DNA from: Thysanoteuthis rhombus
Taxonomy: Eukaryota; Mollusca; Cephalopoda; Oegopsida; Thysanoteuthidae
Assembly (NCBI GenBank): GCA_963457665.1
Contig: OY735209.1
Coordinates: 60,898,654-60,962,653 of the forward strand
DNA length: 64,000 nucleotides
Reading direction: 5' to 3'
In this document: positions 23,039-35,104 of the stretch, piece after piece
Layout: each line of letters starts with the position of its first letter
Position numbering within the stretch: position 1 is the stretch's first letter
Notes under the pieces: model-generated
Database searches by the model: none
What the model was told of the DNA's origin: nothing
What the model saw: the letters and a program-made list of their open reading frames with translations, nothing else
Translations under genes and position numbers: made by a program

Positions 23039-23205
23039 TGGTTAGTCACCCAATAGAAACTGTCACGTGACCAACATCTTTGTCAGCATAACATATTGGG
23101 GGTGATCCATTGAAAGATTACAAAATGGGTTGATCAATGGATGAGTTACTCTTCCTGCCCTTTGTTGGGCAGTGATCACTGAAAAAGACTAAATGTTCTA
23201 AAAAC
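23039..23205 (-). repeat. MITE-A copy 6 (end fragment)
   Basis: Starts 'gttagtcacccaatagaaac' and keeps 'tggatgagttactcttcctg'. Truncated after the 'agtgatcactgaaaaag' block. Confidence 0.65.
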
Positions 23206-23474
23206 ATTTTTGTATTACTATTGCAATGAGCATTGGACATTAAAATCCTTCGGAATACTCCCAGAAAAATGGCTGGTGACAATCCAAATGCTTGAGGAAC
23301 TTCACTACAAACTTAAGATAAATCTTTCCGTCATGCAATTCAGCAAAAAAACATGGCATTTGCAAACAAGAAAGACTAAGAGAAAAATTGAGTCAACAAA
23401 AACTATCTGGCATGTTTGAGAATACTTGCTTGAAATGAATACATTTGAAATGTTTATAAATCACTGTACATACA

Positions 23475-23524
<50 letters not shown>

Positions 23525-23725
23525 AATATATATCATTATACTTTTAGGGTGGAGTTATCTATGAGTGAAGAATGCTCAATATCAGGGATAGAACATATGT
23601 AAATAGATATACACAAACCATGGTCTGATGATTGCACAAGCATGAAACTCAGTCACCATGAAGTACTGATACCTATTTATATGAATATATATAAGTATAT
23701 ATACAGGTATGTGTTTGCAAATCAG

Positions 23726-23764
<39 letters not shown>

Positions 23765-24465
23765 ATTTATATTAGATGTGAGTAAAAGTTCCCAGCTCTC
23801 TTTTTTGGAGACTGAAGATCAAGTTGATAACTGGTTTTTCGAAGGATACTTTAGCACACACAATGTACATTTATTGTTTCATACATTTAGATATGGATTC
23901 TTATTTGCAAGTGCTGGCAAAGAACAGCCTTCCATAATTAAGTGCATGACTGAAACAAAGCTCTGCTTACATGCTGTGATGTCTTTGTGTGCATATGTCA
24001 GTGTGTGCGCACGAGAGTGACAGAGAAGAAGAGAGAGAGAGCGTGAGAGAGAGAGAGAACAGAGTGCATGCATATGTGTGCATGTTGATGTTTATCCAAG
24101 TGTGTTACATAAATAATGCTGCAAAAGATATAAATTGTGCAAACTCATTTTGTCAATAAATAATTGTCAGATGGAATTAAGTACTGTACAAGTATTGATG
24201 TCAATTTGCAGAGAATACAAGTAGGTAATTATACATATGTCAGAATATTCAAATTACTTCCTCCGCAATGATAACAGGAAAGTAAACATGAATTAACGAA
24301 TTAAAAAGAAACCCTTTGTAGAATGGGACCCACTGAAATCAACAAGTGGAAATGTAAGCATAAAATCATAGTATATATATATATGTATATGTATATATGA
24401 TAGAGAATATTGACAGTGTAGAAATGAAAGATTGAGAAAAATGTCAGTTACATCTCAAAATTTTT
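23206..24465. other. Microsatellites; no gene recognised
   Basis: (TA)n at 23476-23520, (TA)n(TG)n at 23727-23765 and (GA)n at 24025-24058. The frames at 23210-23419 and 23709-24020 have no family signature. Confidence 0.6.
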
Positions 24466-24535
24466 TTTATCGTTATTGAAATAAAAACATTTCACCTTTC
24501 TAAGGACTTCATCAGAAGAGTGCAGTTGTGGACTG
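24466..24535 (-). repeat. PLE-like tail motif, hammerhead-resembling
   Basis: On - CTGATGA is followed by A, GTCC, a loop, GG, then TGAAATG and an AT-rich tail. Same layout as at 7931 and 31188. Confidence 0.35.
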
Positions 24536-25039
24536 TGTGAGATACAGGTGTTTCATATTGAAAATTAATGAAAGTGGCTTTTGTTGACTATTTCCAAAAG
24601 AGGGAGTGAAAGGCTTGAGAAACCCGGATGTGGGTCATTCATTTTCAATGTATATAACACCTGCGCTTCTCACGGTCCACAACTGCACACTGGAACCAAG
24701 CGAAGAGAGACAGAATCAGTTGACCGGATTCGAATTTTAACTGAGATAGCTTATGTTCACTTTGCATTAATGCCATTAGAAAAGGCATGAGCCCACTTCT
24801 TATTGTACTCTGCCCAAATGATGACATGAATATGTTTACATTCAATCTGTAAAAATCTGATAAAATATCAAATGAAAAAATCTCTAAAAAAATATAGAGA
24901 GGTATCTGTCACTTAACAAACTTCTATTTACTGTCCTAGGTACAATAAGGTTTTAGTAGAGTTGAAAAACCTTGACTGACCAACAGGATGGTATGGATGT
25001 AAGCTGGCATAGTGGCTTTTGAAATGCAAACAAAAAATG

Positions 25040-25290
25040 CTATGATAGGTGAGGAAGATATGACAGGAGGGCTGGAGATCTGAGGGGACACTGTCTGTCA
25101 GCCTTCAGCCATAAACACCAGACAACTGGTGTGAAAATGTAAAACACAGCTGTGGACTGTGAAAGTGTGAAGAGGAGGACTGGAGACTTGAGAAGACTTG
25201 AGGAGACTTGCTGTCACTCAGTCTCAAGCGGTTACTACCTGGCAAATGGTGCGCACAATGTAAATGATAATAATAATAAGGCAAACAATT
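25040..25290 (+). repeat. ~115-bp minisatellite D, locus 1
   Basis: Two units with 'ggactggagacttgag', 'gctgtcactcagtct', 'ggcaaMtggtg' and 'agctgtggactgtgaaagtg', ending in (ATA)n. Related to 45365-45720. Confidence 0.75.
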
Positions 25291-25840
25291 GAGAACATAT
25301 TTCTAAGAAAACTCTTCCCCATGAAGAGTGAGTGACTCATGCTACGTGAAATAACAGGAGGTCCTCTCAAAAGAGGTCTCAAATGATATAATGCATTCAT
25401 AGATTTTCTGTCAGATTAAATATCAATTTCTTGATTATATGAAAGTTTATACCATGAATTAGGATTAATTTTGTGTCCCTGTAAGAACATCATTATGCTA
25501 TGAAAATATGACCAGAAGTCGGCTAATGCTATGATTCGGTTCTATTTAGACAACCTTCTATACAGGTTTGCTTGCATTGTTTTATGGTATGTTTTTGTAA
25601 TCACGCACCTGTTGCTATTTTCTACTGTACTGTTACTTTTTGTAAGAATATTATATTAAGAAACATGTACTTTTCTTACATATTTTTTCACCTCATGAAT
25701 TTTTTTATCAATCTTGGGGGCAAAAACTTTCTTACTATTTGTTTCTTTTCATAAAATAAACTCAACTTTGACAGTGCATCTTTAAGATATTGCATTCAGA
25801 ATTGCAACACGTGTGGTGTCAAAATATCACAAATGTATTG
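25291..25840. other. No gene seen
   Basis: Nothing recognised. Confidence 0.5.
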
Positions 25841-25844
25841 AAAT

Positions 25845-26662
25845 TTGTCATTCCCCCGGATCCGCCACATTTCCCTATCAAAGACGTCGCGGAGCCAGTA
25901 TTTTCTGAATTTGTCTAATTCATTTCTCTATCTTGTATTCTCTTGGCCTCGGTTTTGCATGTAATCTCTCGGGATCCATTTTTTGTGTTGTGATATCCAT
26001 TGGTTGTCTGTCATTCTTGCAACATGACCAGCCCATTGCGATTTGAGTTTTCTAATAGATTCTATGATGTATCGGACCATCAGTTTTTTCCTGATATACT
26101 GTGCTGTCTTGTGATCTCTCCATGTGAGGTTGAGCATGATTCTCTCATGTGCACTCTGCATGGTTCTCAGTTTGCAAGTCTATCTCTTGGTTAGGTTTCA
26201 CGTTTCAGCTCCCTAAGTGACTATTGGGAGGATGCATTGGTTGTGTACTCATCTTTTCTAGGATTATTGGGATCTTCTTGTTTTTGAAGGTTGAGCTTGC
26301 TCTGCCAAAGGCTTGCCATCCTAGGGTGATTCTTTGTTTGATTTCTTTTTCTTTTATTGATTTCATAGAAATTTGTTGTCCGGGGTAGATGTAGTGGTCT
26401 ACTTTCTCCAATTTTGTGTCTTCGATCTTGATAGTTGTGTTCTTATTTCCATCATGGTTGTTGCACATGACCTTTGTTTTATTGAAGTTCATGTCTAGGC
26501 CGACTTTCCTGCTTTCTTTATCCAGTTCACTTCGCATTGGTTGGAGGTTATGTAGTTTTTCTGCAAAAAGGGCAATGCTGTCTGCTAATTTGAGGTTGCT
26601 CAGATATTTGGCATTTATTCTGACTCCTCTATTCTCCCAGTCTAAGTTTTAGGAGATCATCT
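25845..26662 (-). mobile_element. LINE RT 3' half, copy f
   Basis: Longest continuous C-terminal half of the LINE here. On - it reads LDMNFNKTKVMCNNHDGN, VDHYIYPGQQISM (the YLGQ thumb motif), IKQRITLGWQAFGRASSTFK, MSTQPMHPPNSHLGS (where copies usually have LPxLTYGxE), then MQSAHERIMLNLTWRDHKTA, LKSQWAGHVARMTDNQWISQ and IPRDYMQNRGQ. Short frameshifts separate the frames 26205-26537 and 25928-26161. It ends without a clear (GAT)n tail. The full-length protein would be an endonuclease-reverse transcriptase. Confidence 0.9.
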
Positions 26663-27365
26663 TGAGGCAGGCTGCGAAGAGATTGTGTCTGCTGGTATCA
26701 CCTTGTCTTACCCGTTTTTTGAGCTAGAAGGGCTCAGAAAAGACCCCCGAAAAAACAGACCTATAAGCCAACTCAACTGTACCGATAAACTTTTCACAAA
26801 AATCATCACCAACCGGATCACTAAAACACTAGATGAAAACCAACTAAGGGAACAGGCTGGCTGTAGAGGAAACTACTCAACCATGGACCATTTCCATTCA
26901 ATAAATCAGCTGTATTTAAAACCTTCAAAAAGGCTTTCAACTCTGTGGAAAATCCCATATTCAAGAAGGCCATCACTCTACCAGGTGTAAACTCTGCATA
27001 CGTCAGAGCACTGCAACATATAACCAATCAGAGCAGCTTCTTTATCATTGTTCATAGTGAGTACTTAACACCAGCATCTATGAGGTTCAGAATCCTCAGA
27101 CTTAGGAGTCCAAGACATCATAGAATTTACCAGAAAACTCAAATTGTAATGGGCTGGTCATGTTGTAAGTATAGCAGACAACTGATGGACATCATGACTC
27201 ATAATATAGATACCCACAAGTGCTATCAAGGCCAGCACAATTCAAGATGGAGAGACGAACTAGACAAAATTCAGAAAGTATTGGGTCCGCCCACAATAGA
27301 GATTTGTGGCAAATCTTTGAGAAGGTATATGTCCAATGATGGATGATAAAAGACTGATGATCATG
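26663..27365 (+). mobile_element. LINE RT with internal deletion, copy g
   Basis: Reads PRKNRPISQLNCTDKLFTKI, NQLREQAGCRGNYSTMDHFH and FKKAFNSVENPIFKKA (RT fingers and palm A), then jumps from about 27070 directly to the 3' end: IVMGWSCCKYSRQLM, WRDELDKIQKVLG and EICGKSLRRYMSNDG. The catalytic YADD block is absent. It lies head to head with copy f, the two 5' sides touching near 26665. Confidence 0.9.
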
Positions 27366-27525
27366 AACAGTGATAGCGTGGGACGATGCACAGCTTGAGC
27401 ACTCCCTAGTCCCTTATGTGACAACAAACACCTGGATAGAACTTTTTGTCCTTCCCAGGAATTCACACTTGCCCCTCCCAATGGGAAAAATTGGCTGATA
27501 CCCATACATACATAAATACACACAT
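27366..27525. other. Short unassigned spacer
   Basis: No recognised features. Confidence 0.4.
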
Positions 27526-27782
27526 ATTATTGTGTCATCCACAGACAGCTGTTTTGATGTATTACATCTCTTCAGTGTGGCTGTAGACTTTCCATTATCC
27601 CATCCAATACCGCGAAGCAGAATTGAAACCTTCACATCAGACCCAGAGACCGATATCCTACCTGGACTATGGAACTGGACAGTCAGTAAGGCTGAATTTA
27701 AGCGATATATCCATTCACACAGAAATTCCTCATCCACCAGAGTACTCTATTCCTGTGGAAGATATATATATATATATATATG
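27526..27782 (+). repeat. Dispersed repeat C, copy 1, ending in (TA)n
   Basis: 'tgtcatccacagacagctgt' to 'gtactctattcctgtgg', then (TA)n. The same sequence recurs at 42274-42495, about 75-80% similar by eye, also next to (TA)n. Confidence 0.75.
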
Positions 27783-28095
27783 TAATGTTTGTTTTGTGGA
27801 TGTGAGGTAATCCACCAGAATGTTGATGAAAGTGACAATTGGAAGGTGAAAGAGAGCATCAGAGAAAAGTAGGTATTACATCTCAAAAATCTTTCATTAT
27901 CACGTGGCATTCCAACAATGTTTGTGTGTGTTTTTAAATATATGTTGAATATGTCCTATTAGATAAGTTTTTTTTGTTTATTTTCATAAAATACAGCTTA
28001 TATAATAATTGTTCTTATATATTACATGTATAAACACATACATCTTAAATTATAAAGATATGCACATATATAAATATATCATGTACAAACACATA
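27783..28095. other. No gene seen
   Basis: AT-rich; nothing recognised. Confidence 0.45.
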
Positions 28096-28180
28096 TAATG
28101 CTGAACAAAAAATTTATTTCACACAGCAAATATCTTTTTCAATATAACTTCTTTCTTTGATTGCACACTTGAATCACTGG
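28096..28180 (-). pseudogene. Possible mariner-type transposase C-terminus
   Basis: On - the frame reads KCAIKERSYIEKDICCVK before a stop, resembling the mariner terminal block with GDYIEK. Only this end is visible. Confidence 0.35.
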
Positions 28181-28280
28181 TGAATATTTATCATATAACA
28201 TTATACAGCAACAATTTCAGAGCAAAATTCAGCTAATAATTATGTGTCAAGCAATGGACTTATTGACCCACACTCATATA

Positions 28281-28332
28281 TTAGAAACCATCAATCGAAA
28301 TATAGGTTTCTTCAGTTTTCAAGTTGATCTGG

Positions 28333-28384
<52 letters not shown>

Positions 28385-28717
28385 GTATATATTATGCCTA
28401 CAGTCTGTACCAAATGAAGCTTGAGGGCTGAAAATTTCAACTCTTACACTTCAAATGCGTTTTTTTTGTTTTTTCAAAAATCCCCCATAAATACCTTTTT
28501 TATAGGCTGGGTTTAGTTTGCAAAGTTCATGCTAAATTCATCCCTTAGTTTGAGTCTACTTGTGTTTAAGAATTCAGACTTTTTTAGTAATCATTGCCCA
28601 ACTTATCCATTAATTACCAACCTTTCCAGTCTTTCTAATTGATTATCCCCAACACGGTATGCTGCCAAAAGACGTTTGGTTACATGATGGTTTCCATTAA
28701 GTGACTAACCAGACCTG
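28281..28717 (+). repeat. MITE-A copy 7, split by a (TA)n expansion
   Basis: Starts 'tagaaaccatcaatcgaaat'. At the position where other copies read 'ggctatgtatgtat' it carries about 50 bases of (TA)n (28334-28384), then resumes 'gcctacagtctgtaccaaat' and runs to 'ccattaagtgactaaccaga'. Shows the microsatellite arose inside the element. Confidence 0.75.
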
Positions 28718-29319
28718 CTTATATTTATGTAGCTTTTTAGATTAAACATTTTCACTTTTATCATTTTACAGTAGCACACCTCATAGCGAAGAACTCTTAT
28801 AATGAAAATTAACTTAACAAGTGGTCCTAATTGACATAAAGAATATCTCTTAGCATAATATTTTCAGCTAGCAAGAAAAAATTAACAAATTTCATTTGTA
28901 ATTATCTAGATTTATATCTAGTATCTAGGTGCTTATTTTCAGAGCGATTGGCATTGAGTGAATTATAATAAGATTATTTATTTATAACATTATTTAAATG
29001 TTTATTTGTATTCATACACTATTTTGAAAGTAATTATCACATTAGGAATTAATTTCAAGGTTATTGTTAATGTTTTAGGGGTCTGATATTTTGATTTGGA
29101 ACAAATTACAGAAATCCCCTTGATCTAATTATTCACCTTATGAATTTTCATTCAACCTGGTGTTTTGTGGAAACGAATTGTCTTTGTTAAAAGAGGTACC
29201 ATCGTGTTGCTATTTTTACTCAGAATTATCATTGCCGTTTTTAGATTAAGCAATTTCATTATCACTTGCTGGATCTGTAGAAATTTCGTGGGTGTTGACA
29301 ACTAAAATTATCCATTATC
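28718..29319. other. No gene seen
   Basis: AT-rich, nothing recognised. Confidence 0.5.
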
Positions 29320-29765
29320 TCTTGCCCCTGCTCTTCTCTCACCCAATGCCTGTATCTTTGCTCTCTTTCCCTTATCCCTTCCAATCTTTCTTCCCTGATT
29401 TTATTTAGATATTATATGCAAAAACATAGAGTAGTTTGTTTTTCCCCACTCTCTCTTTTCCCTTCCCCTTCAGTAAAATTCTCCCCTCTCTTTTTACCTT
29501 GTTACTTTTCACCTTTCTTTTTCTTCTCTTTCTCTTCCTACCCTCTTGTTAAGCTAACTTCCCTTTCTCTCCTCTCTCTCTTCCTATCCCAACAATAAAC
29601 TAACTTTCCTTGTTCCCCTCTCTTTCCATGACCTCTTATCAAACTTAGATTATTAAATCCTCTTCCCTCTTCTTTACTCCTTCAGTAAACTACCTAAACT
29701 ACCTGATTTCTTTTTCTCCTCTCTCCTTTTCTACCCTTTTATTAAACTACCTAATTCCAATTTAT
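29320..29765. repeat. Pyrimidine-rich degenerate minisatellite
   Basis: Recurrent 'aaactaactttcc' and 'cctacccttYtWttaa' blocks in a CT-rich tract. The open frame at 29416-29598 is low complexity. Confidence 0.65.
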
Positions 29766-31060
29766 TGTAATAAATAAACATTTTTCAAAGATAAGTAACA
29801 TCTTTATTTGTTTCATTTATAATAAAAAAAAGTAATACATTCTTATAAAAAATTGCTCTGCTTTGCTAAACCGAATCTCAACCCAGTTTTTTTTCCAGAC
29901 TTGTGATTCCTCAACATAACAAGAATGAAGAAACGAAAAAAGAGGATCTTTTTCAGTTGACAGTCTTGATGCTTGCTGTCTGATTCATTCAAATGTCTGT
30001 ATTCCAAAATTCTCTCTCTTCTGATTAGTCACTCTTTTGACCAATCAGCCTGTAACAGTCATCAACTGTGACAAATGAAATAATAGTACAATTATTTTAT
30101 TTCTACTTTTATACCATCTTATTATTGTTTCTTTTGAGATAAGACATTTTTGAAATATTGTTTTATTATTGGTTTTACTTCATCTTATTATTGTTGCTTC
30201 TTAGATTAAACATTTTCATTATTATATTTTTTTGCTAGTTTTACTCCATTTTATCATTGTTGTTGTTTTCTTTTTAGATGAAACCATTTCACTGTTATTA
30301 TTTTAATCAGTAAATACACTGAACAATTGATATGAAATTGAATTTTCAAAATTGAATTTACAAAAAAAAAACAAACTGAATCAAGTTATCTCGAAATAAT
30401 TTTATTTCTGATAACAGAAATTGTTATTCATGGACCCACATTCGAAATTACTTTACATAAAATCAAAACAAATCAGTATCCTTATATGTTTATAGCAGTG
30501 TTTCTCTGTAACTGGCTCACATATAAAGTTCCTTTCGAAGAGCAAAACCAAAAAAGATTTTTCTGATGTTGACAATATATTTGTTTGCATACTTTTATAG
30601 TATTTCATCAATTCTTCAACGCTTGACTTATTCAGTGCTGAAGCTATGTATGAAGTCAGAATCAATTATTAGAAATTAGAAATTAATTCAACAAACAAAA
30701 TAATGACATTAATGTCTGCTAATTTTGTTAGTATCATTATGCACTATCTAGAAATTTTGTTTTCCTTGAAATTGCACAATTTTCAATGAGTTACTCTTGA
30801 GTTAGATGAGTGCATCATTTCCCAGGTCTCATAAAGGGTTTTTTGGCAAAACGTTTTTTTTCAGACTGTGGACGAGATTAAAGATAATGCAATTGAGCTG
30901 CTGATGGAGATCCCAAAAGAAGTCATTGAAAAGTGGAAGGAATAATAGTGGAAGGCCATAAAGGGCAATACTTTGAAGGAGATTAAGACGCTATTGCCTT
31001 AAGTGGGCTTTTTTTTAGTATATCTCGGAATTTTTGAGATGAGGTATTATCATTATTTCT
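29766..31060. other. No gene recognised
   Basis: AT-rich. 30120-30300 has loosely repeated 'ttattattgtt...ttagat.aaacatttt' blocks. The - frame at 30453-30665 is not recognised. Confidence 0.5.
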
Positions 31061-31253
31061 ATTGATATTCGGACCATCCTCATCTTGGTTGTTTTTCATA
31101 CAACATTTCGGCCGTTGCACTCTACGGCCTTCGTCAGGTAAAATAAAGGGTTCAGTTCGTTACTTCCCCAAATCTACCAGATGATACCTGACGAAGGCCG
31201 TAGAGTGCAAAGGCCGAAACATTGTATGTAAAACAACCAAGATGAATATCAAT
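31061..31253. repeat. Strong inverted repeat (hairpin) with hammerhead-like arms
   Basis: Arms 31061-31140 and 31185-31253 are near-complementary with a 44-base spacer. The right arm on + reads CTGACGA (31188-31194), A, GGCC, loop, GGCC, GAAAC; the left arm gives the same on -. The layout CUGANGA-stem-GAAAC resembles a hammerhead core with one extra A. Conserved pairs such as GGCC/GGCC are intact in both arms. Short PLE-like tails elsewhere share the motif. Confidence 0.8.
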
Positions 31254-31418
31254 GGGCTTTTTTTTGTTAATTTTAAATGATTTAATACCTTTCAAACAGG
31301 CTTCATTTGCTTTTTCAATTACCGAGAAGGTTTTTACATTCAAATTTGTTTGGGAACAAAAAAGACATTTCTGACAAAAGAAAGAGCAGCGGCAGTAAAA
31401 AAAGAGAAAGAAAAGGTC
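31254..31418. other. Short unassigned spacer
   Basis: AT-rich and A-rich; no feature recognised. Confidence 0.4.
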
Positions 31419-31580
31419 AGGTTAGTCACTCAATAGAAACCATCACATGACCAATGTCTTTTAGCAATCTTCTGTGTCAGAGGTGATCAATTAAAAAATT
31501 GGAAAAAGGTGGAATCAATTGATTTGTCACTCCTCTTGCCTTTTGTTGGGCAATGATCACTGAAAAAGTATGGATTCACC
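31419..31580 (-). repeat. MITE-A copy 8 (end fragment)
   Basis: Begins 'ggttagtcactcaatagaaa' then 'ccatcacatgaccaatgtct', an excellent match to the consensus end, truncated after 'gggcaatgatcactgaaaaa'. Confidence 0.75.
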
Positions 31581-31644
31581 CATCTATCATTCTTCTTTTT
31601 TCATTCTTCTATATATTTTATCTCAGTACCACACATGTATGTAT

Positions 31645-32280
31645 ATAAGACCATTGGCTGAGGGGGTAGGGGCCCTGTGTACATGAGAGAGACCAAGACT
31701 CTCTCTGCATATCCGTGTACTATACCATGAGGTACAACGAAAAAGTGAGGGTAGACCTTTGATATTATTACGCTAACCCCTGTAATGATACCATAAACCA
31801 CACCCTCATCCACCAGAAGTGTGGCAGAATGTAGAGATGGGAGAACCAGAAAATTCAATATCTTTAGAATTATACGTCACATAACAGCAAATAATACTTT
31901 AGAATGTTTGTATTACAGAACTCTATTAAATACAGTAGTTAGTGCAAATTGATATGCTGATTAGGTCAGCAAAGGTCGAAAGATCATGGAACTCAGCTGT
32001 AGTAAAGAGCTCCATTAATTACAAAAGGTTTTGTACAAAATGATGAGCTAATTAGGTCAACAAAGGTCAAATGGTTATGGATCTCAGTTACAACTGGAAA
32101 TTTTACCATTCTTGGGAAAAATTCCACTAAGTTTTTTTGTTTTCACATTACTGGTGCATGGAATAATAAGAAAAAAATCCCATTGAGGATATTTACATGG
32201 TTTTAAGGCTTACTCTTGCCAAAATTCTGCACAAATGATTTGTTGTAAAATGGTGTAGTTTTAAAACTCATACTTTCACT
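31645..32280. repeat. Left terminal inverted repeat (TIR)
   Basis: Complement of 35105-35735. It carries two ~110-bp tandem subunits, each with 'attaggtcaRcaaaggtc' (about 31960 and 32055), followed by A+T-rich blocks with 'ccattgaggatatttacatg' at the inner side. Repeated subterminal motifs are typical of transposase-binding regions. The 85-codon - frame at 31601-31858 lies in it and has its partner in the right TIR, so it is repeat, not gene. Confidence 0.85.
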
Positions 32281-32792
32281 GCTGTAAATGTAATAAGTTC
32301 CTATTGTTCAGATTGAAAGCTAAAGTGCAAATAAATTAAACAGGTATTATAATTTTTTTCAGGGATTCTGTTCATTAATGGATTATGGCTTATAGTAAGT
32401 TGGTCACCAGAGGTCAAAATGTCAGATTCTGTTGAAAGCAATGAAATAACAGTAGCATTAACGAATAGACTGTTTATGTTTATTTTTTTCTAACTCTTTT
32501 GTCTTCGGTATAGGTAAGTGTGTAAAGTGAATAAGTTGATTTCTCCCTTATTTTGTTTTTTAGTGTATAAATTTGTGTTGTATAAGAATGGTATTTCAGG
32601 ACTCCAAAGAAAGCTGTCTTTGACTCTTTAGTGACTTTGACCGTTTCAGATGTGAAGCCAGAAGCCACAATAAAACATGCAAGTATTGAGACACCGTCAT
32701 CAATCTGATGTTTCAAGTGGAGAACCTTATCCATCGTAGCCATGAGGGAAAACTGGGACATGCATCTCCTGTCAGTCCAGGTCTTGCTTCCA

Positions 32793-34890
32793 ATTTTGAT
32801 TCTCTCAATTATCTGTGATGGTGCAGCTTGTATCTAGAGGATATGTGCAAGCTGCCAGACACTGCATCAGAAATACACCCAGCAGGAAGGCATGTTAGTG
32901 GTGAAAAGAATACCAGGAGTTTCCAAGCCATCAATAGGTCAGAAGTGTCCTCCTGGCATCAGTGGAAGCACTAGAAAGAAGAATTTTGTAGCCACGTTGG
33001 GGCTGATTTAACATGAAATGCTTGCCATCACTATTTTATATAGGGAATTGAGTGGAATAAAAACCAATGCCTACATCCTTAAAAAGTCAAACAAAAGGTT
33101 TAGGATATCCTTGCAATTGTACTGCAAAATGATAATTTGTTTTAACTATCCTCTGTCAAATTAAAACTTCACAATATTCTCCCTCAGGAAGTAATGACAG
33201 AAGTCAAATACTCACCAGATGTACTAACCATACCATCAACTAAGAGTAGGATGCTTCATGGGTAAATCAGTTGAGCTTTCCTTTCCAGTCCATTGAACAA
33301 ACATTTTGTAGCTTACATAAGGCCATGAAAGTAATCAAAAGGAAGTCTTATAAAAAGCAGAAAGAACAAAGCCAAATAAAGAGAGCCATTAATGTTGCAA
33401 GTACCCAGGGAAGGACAATGGGAGAGTTATTACAGTATAATGTATTAACAACCTTGTACCTGTTTGATCAGGAAGTATTGATGACCAAAACAACTTAAAG
33501 TGCTCTTGTTCAGAAAGTAGAGACTTGGCTGAACCGAGATGATATCACGACCCTGACAAAGGCAAGTGATCTCAACACAGCACATTTAGTTGATGTGATG
33601 GCCAATATGAGAAAGATTAAAACAAGTGAGTTTAAGATCTTTGGTGACCTCTTTGAAAATTTGTTAAACTTCATCTTCAAGATTGGACTAGGAACTGACA
33701 GGCTGGATTTGGTGTTCATTGGAAGATCCATCAAGGATTTTTAGAGAAGGTGTTGTCAAACATTAGTGGGGATTGAATTAAATAACATTGAAAATGACAC
33801 TCCACTACCAGTAAAAATGGACGGGTCTTGGGCTTCAAGCAATAACAAAGTCAAACTGCAGTTACTCCTTCATGTACAAGTCTTAAAGCGAGAAATGACC
33901 AAAGCTTCTGCAGTTCAAATCATTGCATGTTGTTTTTCTGGCATGTCTGCAAAAGTTTCTGGTCATTCAGTCAAAGATGACTCTACAATAGAAATATCAT
34001 GCCTCATTCCTGATATGGAAGAAGATGGTGCTCAAAATGCAGCAAAAAATGGAATAAAACATTGTTGTACTGTTGTCTGATGTATTTGAGCTACTTATGT
34101 ACTCCTGGGATATCTTCCTATCTAATAGTCTTTTGGAACTTTGGTTAAGTACTGGTGTTGAGAAGTCTACAAAATCCATTTGAATACTCACGTTAGCATC
34201 TTGTGTTAAAAATGACCCCTGCTGTGCACTACTTACTTTTCATACACTGACTGGATGTGATTACACCAGCAAGATGGAGAACATGCAGCTTTAAAGTCAA
34301 ATCTGGTCAAATACTTAAAGAACTTTGAGTCTGTATCATGTGGTATAGACAACATCCTGTCTGCTGGCCAAGCATATCTTGTACAAGTTCTAAAGAACAG
34401 CAGCAAATGCTCAATAATAGACTTACCAAGAACTCACATGTACAATCACAGCAAAACAGAATCCTTAGACAAACTTCCTCCCACAAGCCATGCCACAAAT
34501 GAAGACATCCTCAGAGCATATTTTGCCAAACACCAGATGGTATCTTTATTTCACCAATGTGATTACTAATGAGCTGAATGCAACTGTCCATGGATTTGAA
34601 GAAGAATAATAAATACTGATTACAATAAAAGCAGTAAGGTCAATTCCAAAAGAGTATGAAAATCCTGTGCGATTGCACAAAATGTAACAGTGACAAATAT
34701 GTCTGCCGTAAGCATGGTGTCCCTTGCTTGAAATTTTGCATGTCAAAAGTCGGCAAGATGAAGAACATGTGTCACAACACAAGAACCCCTTTGGTTCTAT
34801 TGAGTAAGTGTCATAGAAATAGTAACATAAACAGGAATACATTCAATAGTCTTCTATTTGTGACTCTCACTATATGTAGGATTTGAGTTT
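32793..34890 (+). pseudogene. Degraded gene inside the TIR element: 'LTGCDYTSK' family
   Basis: Segments in order: near 32793 FDSLNYL, a stop, then WCSLYLEDMCKLPDTA; 33271-34080 is one frame of 270 codons broken only by stops at 33496 and 33742, with FKIFGDLFENLLNF, GLGTDRLDLVFIGRSIKDF, TPLPVKMDGSWASSNNKVKL and CLIPDMEED; a frameshift near 34060 gives VVLLSDVFELLMYSWDIFL, LLELWLSTGVEKSTKSI and TFHTLTGCDYTSK; 34285-34569 gives YLKNFESV, AGQAYLVQVL, THMYNHSKTESLDKLPPTSH and DILRAYFAKHQMVSLF; about 34656 gives CDCTKCNSDKYVCRKHGVPC, a Cys-rich end. This order matches a repetitive invertebrate protein family I know from sequence style but cannot name. 'SDVFELL' and 'TGCDYTSK' resemble the acidic strand and the GCDY helix region of FEN1/PIN-type nucleases (inference). 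Confidence 0.65.
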
Positions 34891-34974
34891 ATAAACAAAC
34901 AAAAGTACTAGTTTTAAAACTGTACCATAATTCAACAGATTAAATGGGCTTAATCTTTGGTAGACGAATCCCTA

Positions 34975-35095
34975 AATTTTTATACATATATTTGATCGGA
35001 TTTTTTTCTGATTATTCCATGCATCAGTGACGCGAAAAATTCAATTCCCCAACATTGAGTGGATTTTTCCCAAGTGAAATGAAATTTATGAGTTT
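34975..35095. repeat. Duplicated TIR submodule
   Basis: 'tgattattccatgcatcagt' and 'agtggatttttcccaag' here recur in the adjacent TIR at 35205-35275. A partial tandem duplication is present only beside the right TIR. Confidence 0.65.
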
Positions 35096-35104
35096 TGAGT
35101 GTAA

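Noticed and set aside
31601-31858. 85-codon minus frame beginning MNFLVLPSLHSATL
   Set aside because: Its near-identical mirror at 35525-35740 shows it is TIR sequence. A frame open in both TIRs is curious, but the right copy is already shifted.
32480-32761. 93-codon minus-strand open frame inside the TIR element
   Set aside because: Antisense to the element gene direction, no family signature, and overlapped by no conserved motif.
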